Of a stretch of 64,000 nt of DNA, positions 35,901 to 43,800 are shown in pieces; positions within the stretch are counted from its first letter, which is position 1; every line of letters begins with the position of its first letter. The stretch comes from Tolypothrix sp. PCC 7910 (GTDB lineage: Bacteria; Cyanobacteriota; Cyanobacteriia; Cyanobacteriales; Nostocaceae), in assembly GCF_011769525.1 (NCBI RefSeq), contig NZ_CP050440.1:8170001-8234000 (forward strand), given 5' to 3'. The position numbers and the translations under genes were made by a program. The notes under the pieces were generated by a model that was not told where the DNA came from, searched no databases, and was given only the letters and a program-made list of their open reading frames with translations.

Positions 35901-36239
35901 CTTCTCACCCAACGCCGAAGCCAGATAGGATTGCCAAGTTAAAATCTGGGGCGTTTGTCCAAATGTTACCCACAACACCCCATCAGGAAACGCCTTTCTC
36001 ACTTCTTCATCCCGCGCTAAGGCTGTAGCTAAGACAGTTTTACCAATTCCGCCCATCCCTTGCACACCCACACGGCGACTTTTACCCGTAATCCCTACAG
36101 GTTGCTTTGTTGAAGATAATACTTTCTGTTTTAAGGGTGCAAGTTCTTGTTCACGAGGTAAAAAATGCGGTGGTAACTCCGGTACATTACCAATGAGTTG
36201 ACCTAAATATGATGTTTCAGGTTCAACATCATCAACTAC
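32991..36239 (-). CDS. NB-ARC ATPase with 14 WD40 repeats (downstream half of a split CHAT-NLR gene)
   Basis: An AP-ATPase (STAND) of the NLR type. The first usable start in frame is a GTG at 36071, but coding-like sequence (ETSYLGQLIGNVPELPPHFLPRE..., 56 codons) continues upstream to 36239 with no ATG, GTG or TTG start. The GTG start would begin four codons before the P-loop. Features: Walker A GMGGIGKT, Walker B CLLILDDIW, GLPL-like CGYLPLALSL, winged-helix region, then a C-terminal propeller of thirteen strong 42-residue WD40 repeats (GHSDSVNALALTPDGKYVISAS..DNTLKVWDWQTG) plus one degenerate one. Fourteen blades fit two seven-bladed propellers. A -1 shift on the A-AAA-AAG site at the end of the CHAT gene would give one ~1372-aa protein. 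Likely an oligomerising sensor with a protease effector; role in defence or cell death is inference. Confidence 0.85.
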   Translation of the reverse strand, partial: VVDDVEPETSYLGQLIGNVPELPPHFLPREQELAPLKQKVLSSTKQPVGITGKSRRVGVQGMGGIGKTVLATALARDEEVRKAFPDGVLWVTFGQTPQILTWQSYLASALGEKQAAFTEVGLAKARLRELFAQKACLLILDDIWRLDDAMAFDVLGERCQMLITTRDAAIVTGLGGEEYQLAILGKQQALALLADWANQSVDELPTTAKQVARECGYLPLALSLNGAMVRDGTPWSDLLEALREADLEFFEHPHGSILKSIKISIEVLPEQEAQNYLQLAVFPEDTPVPEAAIVKIWTHGNRLTERNARKLLTTLSRKALLRTTGEAPQRQIELHDLQYLYLRGAVSNLQELHAQLLNAYSEKYPAGWHSLENDGYIWQNLAYHLLAGGRDGELKQLLCDFRWLQGKLENININGLIADYDFLPLDENLQLIQGALRLSAHILNEDKQQLPGQLLGRLLGFEREEIQRLLTQMQQCKTLGLLPQTASLTPPGSSLVLTLNGHSDTVNAVAFTPDGKYVISGSSDNTLKVWNWQTGELLRNLEGHSDSVYAIALSADGKYVISASDDKTLKVWNWQTGQQLRNLEGHTNSVNALALTPDGKYVISASWDNTLKVWDWQTGQQLRTLKGHSDWVNALALTPDGKYMISASLDNTLKVWDWQTGEEVSNLEGYTNSVNALTLTPDGKYVISASWDNTLKVWDWQTGQQLHTLAGHTNLVNALTLTPDGKYVISASNDKTLKVWDWQTGEQLRTLEGHSDSVNALALTPDGKYVISASNDKTLKVWNWQTGEQLRTLKGHSGWVNALALTPDGKYVISASNDKTLKVWNWQTGEQLRTLEGHSDSVNALALTPDGKYVISASWLNTLKVWDWQTGEQLRTLAGHTNLVNALTLTPDGKYVISDSWDNTLKVWDWQTGQQLHTLQGHSYSVNALALTPNGKYVISASDDTTLKVWDWQTGQQLRTLEGHTNSVKALALTPDSKYVISASNDKTLKVWDWQTGQQLRTLKGHGYSVKALALTPDSKYVISASLDNTLKVWDWQTGEVIASFAGESAINCCAVTPDGVRVVAGDKSGRVHFLRLQGKEE

Positions 36240-36248
36240 TTTTTTTTT
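36236..36248 (-). promoter_or_regulatory. Candidate -1 frameshift site (A-AAA-AAG followed by TAG)
   Basis: Read on the minus strand, the CHAT frame passes TTA-AAA-AAA-AAG-TAG. The heptamer A-AAA-AAG (36245-36239) is the canonical bacterial slip site used in dnaX, here abutting the stop codon. After a -1 slip the frame continues GTA-GTT-GAT into the NB-ARC sequence, which has no start codon of its own before 36071. A homopolymer mutation or sequencing error at the nine A residues is the alternative. Confidence 0.5.
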
Positions 36249-37108
36249 AACTCGTCGGCTAAATCATCTCGCCCAATCTCAGCCAAAGCTGACTCTAATT
36301 CATCAAGTCGATTTCTTTGCTCTAACCACTCCCAAATGCTTTGGGGTTCTCGTCCCTGTCTAAAACCAGCACGTTCGTGTGGTTTAATATCAAAATAATC
36401 TGCTAAATCTTGCCAATCTTGCGTCAACCTTTGGCAAATAAAAATTTTAGTGCGTCCAGAGATTTGTATATTAGTACGTTTTTCCACAACAGGTGAATTA
36501 GCTATCTTATCTACAAGGTTAGGATTTTTTTTAAGTTCAGGAATCAACTCGCCAGAGACACCAGCTAACTGAATTGCATTCCGCGCAATATTAAAAGCAA
36601 ACTCTACAGGCGCACCTTCATCATATTCGGGATTATAAGCCAAAAGCGCATCATAAAAACCCACAACAAACTCAATCGCAGCTTTGTCGAAGATTTCATC
36701 GTTCATCCCAATCACATAATTAATCTGTTGGGAAATAGCCTCAGCTTGAACTTCCGAGTAACAAGCATTTAACAGTACACATTCTACTTGTTTAGAAAAC
36801 TGTCCAAAGAACCCAGCTAATGCTTCACCTGTAACTAGCTGTTCTTTTCCCGTTTCATCCTCAAAAGCTAGTCCTTGTTCCTTTGCACCATGCCCAGAAA
36901 ACTGGATAATATTTGGTCGATAATCCAAAATAGCGCGGCGAATATCCCTCGGACGGACGGCTAAATCATAGCGTAAATCAAAGTTCTCCCGATTTAGCGA
37001 CCTTTGCAAGCCTTCCTTAATATCACGCAGTTCTTGATCGAGGCGCAATCGTACTGTATCTGTGGGATTTGCAGCTAATATCAGGATTTTCTTCTGTTTA
37101 ACAGTCAT
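36236..37108 (-). CDS. CHAT-domain protease with effector-associated domain (upstream half of a split CHAT-NLR gene)
   Basis: A 290-aa caspase-like protein. The CHAT domain occupies ~1-200: KKILILAANPTDTVRLRLDQELRDI, the catalytic His73 in IIQFSGHG and Cys116 in VLLNACYS, followed by VIGMNDEIFDKAAIEFVVGFYDAL. The last ~70 residues (FICQRLTQDWQDLADYFDIKPHERAGFRQGREPQSIWEWLEQRNRLDELESALAEIG) look like a death-like effector-associated domain that pairs effectors with NTPase sensors. The gene ends at TAG (36238-36236) directly after an A-AAA-AAG heptamer, where the NB-ARC frame begins. In related cyanobacterial genes CHAT, EAD, NB-ARC and WD40 are in one polypeptide, so these two frames probably make or once made a single protein. 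Confidence 0.88.
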   Translation of the reverse strand: MTVKQKKILILAANPTDTVRLRLDQELRDIKEGLQRSLNRENFDLRYDLAVRPRDIRRAILDYRPNIIQFSGHGAKEQGLAFEDETGKEQLVTGEALAGFFGQFSKQVECVLLNACYSEVQAEAISQQINYVIGMNDEIFDKAAIEFVVGFYDALLAYNPEYDEGAPVEFAFNIARNAIQLAGVSGELIPELKKNPNLVDKIANSPVVEKRTNIQISGRTKIFICQRLTQDWQDLADYFDIKPHERAGFRQGREPQSIWEWLEQRNRLDELESALAEIGRDDLADELKKK

Positions 37109-37218
37109 TGCCGGGGTTGGGAATTGCTGTTTTTAAGTATACATAATTTCTAGTCAGGACTTTAGTCCTGCTATTGAGTGCTAAAGTTCTCACTACGGGA
37201 GTTTTCGGATTATTCTTT

Positions 37219-37554
37219 AGTTCTCTGACATACCCAAATAAATCCTCACTTCGCTTTCTACTCATCTTGGAATGAATTCCAAGGCTAATAGCTTAAGTCT
37301 ACTGAAGTAGACTAAGTTTGATTGCAGTCCACTTGAGTGGACTTACCCTATTAGCCCTGAACTTCAGTTCTGGGCGAGATTTCTGGAGTTCTCTGACATA
37401 CCCAAATAAATCCTCACTTCGCTTTCTACTCACCTTGGAATGAATTCCAAGGCTAATAGCTTAAGTCTACTGAAGTAGACTAAGTTTGATTGCAGTCCAC
37501 TTGAGTGGACTTACCCTATTAGCCCTGAACTTCAGTTCTGGGCGAGATTTCTGG
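37219..37554. repeat. Tandem 168-bp repeat, each unit with four hairpins (copy B)
   Basis: Two head-to-tail units, 37219-37386 and 37387-37554, differ at one base (ATCTTGG against ACCTTGG). In the first unit, hairpins are at 37266-37283 (CTTGGAA-TGAA-TTCCAAG), 37296-37313 (AGTCTACT-GA-AGTAGACT), 37326-37343 (AGTCCACT-TG-AGTGGACT) and 37355-37374 (CCCTGAAC-TTCA-GTTCTGGG). Order and lengths match the diverged element at 18845-18975. A further hairpin, CAGGACT-TT-AGTCCTG, lies near 37156. The repeat separates the CHAT gene from the TPR gene. Confidence 0.85.
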
Positions 37555-37604
37555 GAGTCTGTAGTCCTAGCCTTGAGGATAGAAGTCTTCACTAAGAGAT
37601 GTTT

Positions 37605-39737
37605 TTACTCTCGATTACCAAGCAATTCCCTAAAGGCTGGCTCACGTGCGATATCATCAAAATCGATATCTGTCGCTGCTTCTTCTTGATATCGCGGATT
37701 TAATCTCATCGCTTGGCGGAGATTATCTAAAGCAAATTCTACATTTCTTTGGAATGCATAACAGGTGGCTTTATTGTAATAAGCACTGGCATAATCTGGT
37801 TTCAATTCTAATGCGCGATCAAAAGAGGCGATCGCTTCGTCATCTCTTCCCAAGCGCACTAAACAATAACCGCGTTTATCCCAAACTTTCGGCGCTGGTT
37901 TAATTTCGATGGCTTTGTCAAAGGATGCGATCGCTTCGTCGTATTCTTCTAATTCAATCAAGGCTAAACCGCGATTCATCCAAGCGACTGGATCGTCTGG
38001 CTTGACTTTGGTGGCTTGATTAAAGGAGACAAAAGCCTGTTGATGTTTGCGTAAGTTTCCAAAGGCGACACCGCGATCGCACCAAGCTTGGTGATATTCG
38101 GGATTGATTTTCAAAGCCGTATCATAGGAAGCGATCGCATCTTGATAGCGTTTCAACCTGGCGAGAGTTAAACCTTGTTTAAACCAAGCTACAGGATTAC
38201 TCGGCTGGATTTTCACAGCTTGCTGATAAAGTGCGATCGCATCTTCATAGCGCTTTTCATTAAACAGCACATCTCCCTCTGCAATATATTCCTCAACGGA
38301 TTCTGCTACTGGCTGCGGTTCTGGAATTTCTTCCTCAATTTCCGGTGCAATTTCCTCTGGAATTGTTGGCTGCCTAATTTCTGTTAGTTCTTCTACAATG
38401 GAATCTTTCCGTTGTTGTGCATCTAATTGCAACTCGGAAAGTTGCGATACAAAATTCCTTTCTAATTCTTCTAGTTTTCCTAAAATCAGAATTTTCTGTT
38501 CTTGAGCATTTAACTGTAATTCTGAGAATTGCGAAGTAAATTCCGAGCCAGAATTTTCTAAGTTTTCAATAATCAGCGCTTTTTGATTTTCCGCGTCTGC
38601 TTGTAATTGGGCTAATTTATTCGCAAACTCTAATTGCAATTTTTGTAAATCAGCAAAAATTTGCTCTTTCTGTTGGGTAATCTCCGTCTGTAATCTCGAT
38701 ACTTGAGATTTTAAGGAATTTTCTAATTCTGCAATATTAGCGAGAGTTGTATCTATATTTTGTTGAGAATTGACCTGTAACTCTGATAGCTGAGATTTTA
38801 ATAAATTCTCTAATTCTGTAATATTAGCCAAAGTTGTATCTTTATGCTGTTGAGCATCTGTCTGCAATCCTGATATTTGTTGAGTGAAATCTATTTGTAA
38901 ATTGCCTAAATTCTCAACAACTGTATCCTTTTCTCTTTGTGTATCAGATTGCAATCCCGATAAATAGGAATTAAATTCCGAGCGAGATTTCTCTAAACTT
39001 TCAATAATGATATCTTTTCGTTGTTCTGCTCTTAATACCAATGTAGATAATTGTTCGGCTAAATCAGATTCTATTTTCCCTAAATTCCCCACAGCATCAG
39101 ATTGCCATTGCGCTACTTGAGCAGTAATCTCTGAATCTAAATTTGCTAATTTATTTTGAATAATATTAATTTCTGAGTCTATTTGATTGAGGATAGTTTC
39201 TTTCTTACCCACAAACTCAGATGTAATTAAAGATATATTTTCTTGTTCAGCTTTCAGCCTTTGTTGCAGAGTTTCCGTTTCTTTGCTTAACTCTTCAGTA
39301 ATTTTTTTAACTTCTTGAATAGCATTTTCCGCTTCTTGCTTCACCAGAGTTAACTGATTTTGGGCGTTTTCTACTCCTTCTAGCTGTGACATAGCTTGAC
39401 CGACAATTTCGCGGATGGCTACCCGTCGTAACAGCCAAAATAAAGCAATCACCGCTACGGGAAACAAGCTTAATAAAACTAACCAAACGTTAAATAGCAT
39501 GGTTGTACGACTAAAATTCCGCTCAACATCAAATTGGGCTGCATCTCGAATTTGCTTTTCTGCACGCAGTCTAGCTAATTCTTCTCGCTCCTGATTTGAT
39601 AATACCGGAGCAGGAGTCACAACTGGGGCTACGGATGGAGGAGTTTGCCCGCTAGCTTGCGGAGATAGCAGCCAGCCAGAGAACAGAATCACGCTTTGTA
39701 AAACTAAAGCGTAGGCGACTGGATTTTTACTCTTCAT
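37605..39737 (-). CDS. Membrane-anchored coiled-coil TPR protein
   Basis: About 710 aa. The start at 39737 (MKSKNPV) is preferred to an in-frame TTG 33 bp upstream. A signal or anchor helix (YALVLQSVILFSGWLL) comes first and a second membrane helix near residues 84-107 (LFNVWLVLLSLFPVAVIALFWLL). Then come ~300 residues of coiled coil with internal repeats of about 37 residues (LSELQ..AQQ.KDTTLANIxELENxLKSQ). The C-terminal ~230 residues are TPRs in series: NEKRYEDAIALYQQAVKIQPSNPVAWFKQGLTLARLKRYQDAIASYDTALKINP and following, five or six units. It is probably an envelope scaffold protein; no enzymatic domain is seen. Function unknown. Confidence 0.8.
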   Translation of the reverse strand: MKSKNPVAYALVLQSVILFSGWLLSPQASGQTPPSVAPVVTPAPVLSNQEREELARLRAEKQIRDAAQFDVERNFSRTTMLFNVWLVLLSLFPVAVIALFWLLRRVAIREIVGQAMSQLEGVENAQNQLTLVKQEAENAIQEVKKITEELSKETETLQQRLKAEQENISLITSEFVGKKETILNQIDSEINIIQNKLANLDSEITAQVAQWQSDAVGNLGKIESDLAEQLSTLVLRAEQRKDIIIESLEKSRSEFNSYLSGLQSDTQREKDTVVENLGNLQIDFTQQISGLQTDAQQHKDTTLANITELENLLKSQLSELQVNSQQNIDTTLANIAELENSLKSQVSRLQTEITQQKEQIFADLQKLQLEFANKLAQLQADAENQKALIIENLENSGSEFTSQFSELQLNAQEQKILILGKLEELERNFVSQLSELQLDAQQRKDSIVEELTEIRQPTIPEEIAPEIEEEIPEPQPVAESVEEYIAEGDVLFNEKRYEDAIALYQQAVKIQPSNPVAWFKQGLTLARLKRYQDAIASYDTALKINPEYHQAWCDRGVAFGNLRKHQQAFVSFNQATKVKPDDPVAWMNRGLALIELEEYDEAIASFDKAIEIKPAPKVWDKRGYCLVRLGRDDEAIASFDRALELKPDYASAYYNKATCYAFQRNVEFALDNLRQAMRLNPRYQEEAATDIDFDDIAREPAFRELLGNRE

Positions 39738-39770
39738 CACAACCATCCTATCCGTTGGGCAGTTTTGCAA

Positions 39771-40880
39771 GCGGCATACTTCTCCAATCTATACCAGAAA
39801 GTTGCGAGCGGGTTCTTGATGCAATGAGAGGTTGATGTAAGTATAGGTGTAGTTTGAATTGGTATAAGTATGATGCGCTCGAATTTCACGGGGTTAGGAC
39901 ATCCACACTTAGATTTATTTCAACCACATCTGTCGTAAGTAGTATTTTTTACCCAGATAAGTAAGCTGTTGGGCTTTTAATTTGCACTAATATTTTTTTA
40001 ATATGATTGTGGGGTGGGGCATCTTGCCCGCCCTGATAATGCAAGCTGTATACGTAACAGCTTAGAACAGCGTAAATCATTAAAGTTTGTACTAAGGACT
40101 AAAGCCCTTACTCCGAAATGAATACTAATATTTTTACATCGCTTAACATAGTTATATTTATTCCCACCGATTTACTTAGTGTGTTCTATTTACCTGTGAA
40201 TAAATGGTTAAGTAAAATTAAATTTACATGTAAAAGCAAGAGAACAGAAAACAACATAGAAAACGTGTAATTCATTTTGTTTCGCTACTAAAGATAGTTT
40301 GTAACTTAATCTTTGCCTTGATAGTGTTACGAGACTTGTTTGTATTAGGCTTAATCTTTTGTTCTATTGACCTTATTTTTTTCTTAACCTTGTAAAGAAA
40401 AGATGATTCAGACTAATTGAGTTGTGTATATTTTAACTAGTTGTTCTATTAGCCTTATTTTTTTCTTAACCTGACAATGAAAATATTATTGATACTAGTT
40501 TAGTTAGCTCATACTGACATAACAACCCTAAAAAAATTTGCTGAAAAAGCAATAATTCTGTAGGTTAGGCATTGCTTAATCTAAGAGGATTGTTACATTA
40601 GAAACTTAGAATTTGAAGTTTTCTCACCTAGAAACTAACTAGTGGTATCATCACCTAAACTTTAGTAAATCAGGGATTATTCCGGTTTTTATGTATTTTT
40701 CCAAAGACTCGAAAAGCGGAATAAAACTTAGTAGCCATATCTACATTATCTTCAATTTTGTGATTATACCTTAAATTTATTTTCTAGATTGAGAAAGTTT
40801 TTATTATTTGCTAAGTAATTTCAGCTAAATTAACTAACTAGTAAAAACTTACAGTCAATTAACATCAAATCCTCTCATAT
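39771..40880. other. 1.1-kb regulatory region upstream of the giant phosphatase gene
   Basis: No gene. At 39999-40030 is a GGGGTGGGGCATCTTGCCCGCCC hairpin-like repeat matching one at 53929-53960. Around 40083-40120 is an ACTAAGGACTAAAGCCCTTACT palindromic piece. Two Pho-box-like elements follow at 40361-40390 and 40443-40472, then about 400 bp of AT-rich leader. Confidence 0.6.
40361..40472 (+). promoter_or_regulatory. Duplicated Pho-box-like elements upstream of the 2066-aa phosphatase gene
   Basis: Two 30-bp elements of the form 8-3-8-3-8: GTTCTATT-GAC-CTTATTTT-TTT-CTTAACCT (40361-40390) and GTTCTATT-AGC-CTTATTTT-TTT-CTTAACCT (40443-40472). The cyanobacterial PhoB/SphR box is three 8-bp (C/T)TTAACCT-like repeats spaced by 3 bp; the last unit here is an exact match and the others partial. 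The start codon is about 410 bp further on, so a long leader or a second promoter is implied. Confidence 0.6.
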
Positions 40881-43800
40881 ATGGCAATTGCGAACGGAAG
40901 AACTACCGCCTCTGCTTACGTTGCTAAAGTTCCCGGTGCGGCATCTGATTATCAAGTTGTTCCCCTGCTGACTGTAGGAGATGAAGTACCTCTATTAACC
41001 AACACATTTAGCGCCGCAGAAGCACCAAAGGTTGATGCTGCCAAAAAATATGCTTTGACTGGCATTCCTGATGGCACAGGTGCAAAGCAAGTAACCATTA
41101 GTGGTAAGACCTATAACTATGTATGGGTCAACCACGAACTAGGCGGTACGGTCACAACAGATATTTCTACAACTGCACCTGGTGAAAAAATCACAGGTGC
41201 GAGAGTCTCCCTATTTGTCTTTGATGAAAACTGGAAGATCATCGGTGGTAAAAACCTAATTGAAAAAATTTTAGATTCAACTGGTACTTACGCCTTAGAT
41301 ACTTCTTCTGGGAAATATACCAAATTAGATGGAACTTCCATTAATGCCTTTGACCGATTCTGTTCCGCTTACCTTGCCGAATCTGGTTTTGTAGATAGTA
41401 ACGGTAAAGAAGTTCCTATTTACTTTGCGCCTGAAGAGGGTAGTAATAAAAGCCGGGGTTGGGCAGTTACACCAGATGGTACTGCGCTGGGAATTGATGG
41501 TTTAGGTCGCTACGCCAAAGAAAACGTACTTGCAGCTTCTCAATATCGTGCAGTTAACTCTGATAAAACTGTACTAATCTCATCAGAAGATAATGCTGAT
41601 GGTGAACTGTATATGTGGGTCGGTACACAAACGGTAGACGACCCCAATGGCTTTAAAAACGGTGATTTATACGTTCTCAAAGTCAATGGCGCAGATTATG
41701 AAGGCCAAGTTGGTGAAGGTACGAAAAAAGCTGCTACTTGGACAAAAGTCGATAAATCTGTTGTCTTCAAAGCCGATGGTACACCACAAGCAGATGGCAC
41801 TGCTCTCAGCACATTTGTTAACGGTGCTGGTAAGTCAACAAACTTCCAGCGTATTGAAGATATTGCAGAAGACCCGAACAACCCCGGAACATTTTACTTT
41901 GTTACTACTGGAACCAAAAATAAACCAGGTACAGTGGGCGCAAACGCAACTGACATCGCCGCTACCCCAGCAGAAGCAGAAAATCCCTATGGCAGACTCT
42001 ACCGCTTTAGTTTAAACACTTCTGACCCCACAGCCGGAATTAGTAATTTTGAATTGTTGTTGACTGGTGGCCCTGGTAAAGGAAATAGCTACGACAACAT
42101 CACAGTTGATAAATCAGGCAAAATTCTGATTCAAGAGGACGAAACATCTTTCGGTGGCGACCTAATGAAGGCAGAAAACCGGGAAGCTTCTATCTATTCT
42201 TTTGACCCTACCACCAAAACCATCACACGTCAGTTCACACTTAACGAAGATGCTGCTGGCACTGTATACAATAAAGCTGATGTTAAAGGTGAGTGGGAAA
42301 CCTCTGGCATTATCGAAATTCCCTCCAAATCTTTACCAGGTCAAGGTGCTTACCTATTTGATGTGCAGGCACACACTGTTAAAAATGGTGTGACAGGTGC
42401 TACTAACCAGAACATTCTCAACGGTAATCATGCTGAAGGTGGACAACTTTTAGCAGTCATTCCTCAGATTACGGAAAAGCCAGTTTTAGATGGGAGAAGC
42501 AACGATCCTGCTTATGTTAAAGCATTGGATGGAGCAAATTACAGACTGAATCAACTCTTGACAGTTGGTGATGAAGTGCCATTACTTCAAGGCAAGTTTG
42601 GTTCCTTTATTCCTAGCAGTAGTGAAAAGTATGCTTTTACAGGCATTCCTGATGGTCTTGGCATTTACGAAACTGCTGATTTCTACTATGTATTTGTCAA
42701 TCATGAGTTAGGTAACACAACTAAAACAGATGTTTCTAGCACCATCCCTGGACAAATTACAGGTGCGCGAGTTTCACTATTCCAGTTCGATAAAAATTGG
42801 AAAGTTGTAGGTGGTAAGAACTTAATTGAGAAAGTAGTTGATAGTAAAGGCAATGAGTTAGGCAAGACTACAGTTACACCAGATGGCGTAACGCAAACAG
42901 GTATTGCCTTTGGTCGATTCTGTTCTGCATATTTGGCAGATAGTGGCTTTGTTGGCGGCCCCGTGTTCTTTGCTCCAGAAGAATTTGGTGCGGCGGCGCG
43001 TGGTTGGGCTGTGAGTGCTGATGGTACAGCACAAGCATTGGATGGACTAGGCCGTTTCTCTAAAGAAAACGTAGTTGCTGCATCCCAGTACCGTGCTAAT
43101 AACTCCGATAAAACTGTACTGTTGTCATCCGAAGATAATGCTGATGGCGAACTTTATATGTTCGTTGGCAAACAGACAGAAGCCGATCCAAATGGCTTTA
43201 AAGACGGTGATTTATACGTACTCAAGCTAGCTAACTTTAGCAATGAGACACTAACACAGAATCAAAAGCAGAATGCCACTTGGACAAAAGTAGATAAGTC
43301 AGTCATCTTCAATGCTGATGGTACCCCGGAAGCGACAGGAACACCACTGAGTGACTGGGTTAATGCCAATAACCGTTCTACAAACTTCCGGCGAATTGAA
43401 GACTTAGCAGAAGACCCAAATAATCCTGGCACTTTCTACTTTGTTACTACTGGTACTACAGACAAGGTAGGCGGTGGTACAGCTACAACAGCAGCTGAAG
43501 CAGAGAATCCTTACGGTAAGCTTTATCGCTTCAGCTTGAATCCTAACGACCCCACAGCAGGAATTACTAACTTTGAATTGCTGCTCTCAGGTGGGCCAGA
43601 AACTGGTGTCAGTTTCGACAACGTTGTAGTTGACAAAAACGGCAAAGTCTTATTGCAGGAAGATGAGACAGCCTTTGGTGGTAGCGTCATGAAAGACCAA
43701 AGCCGTAATGGTCGGGTTTGGCAGTATGACATTGCCACTGGTCAGGTGAAGCCACTGTTTGAAATTGACCAAAAAGCTCAAGGTGCGGCATTTGATAATG

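Noticed and set aside
36071-36071. GTG at 36071 as the genuine start of the NB-ARC/WD40 protein
   Set aside because: Coding-like sequence typical of the family continues 56 codons upstream in frame, and this start would cut off the strand leading into the P-loop.
37219-37554. CRISPR array
   Set aside because: There are only two long units without spacers, and the internal structure is hairpins rather than repeat-spacer alternation.
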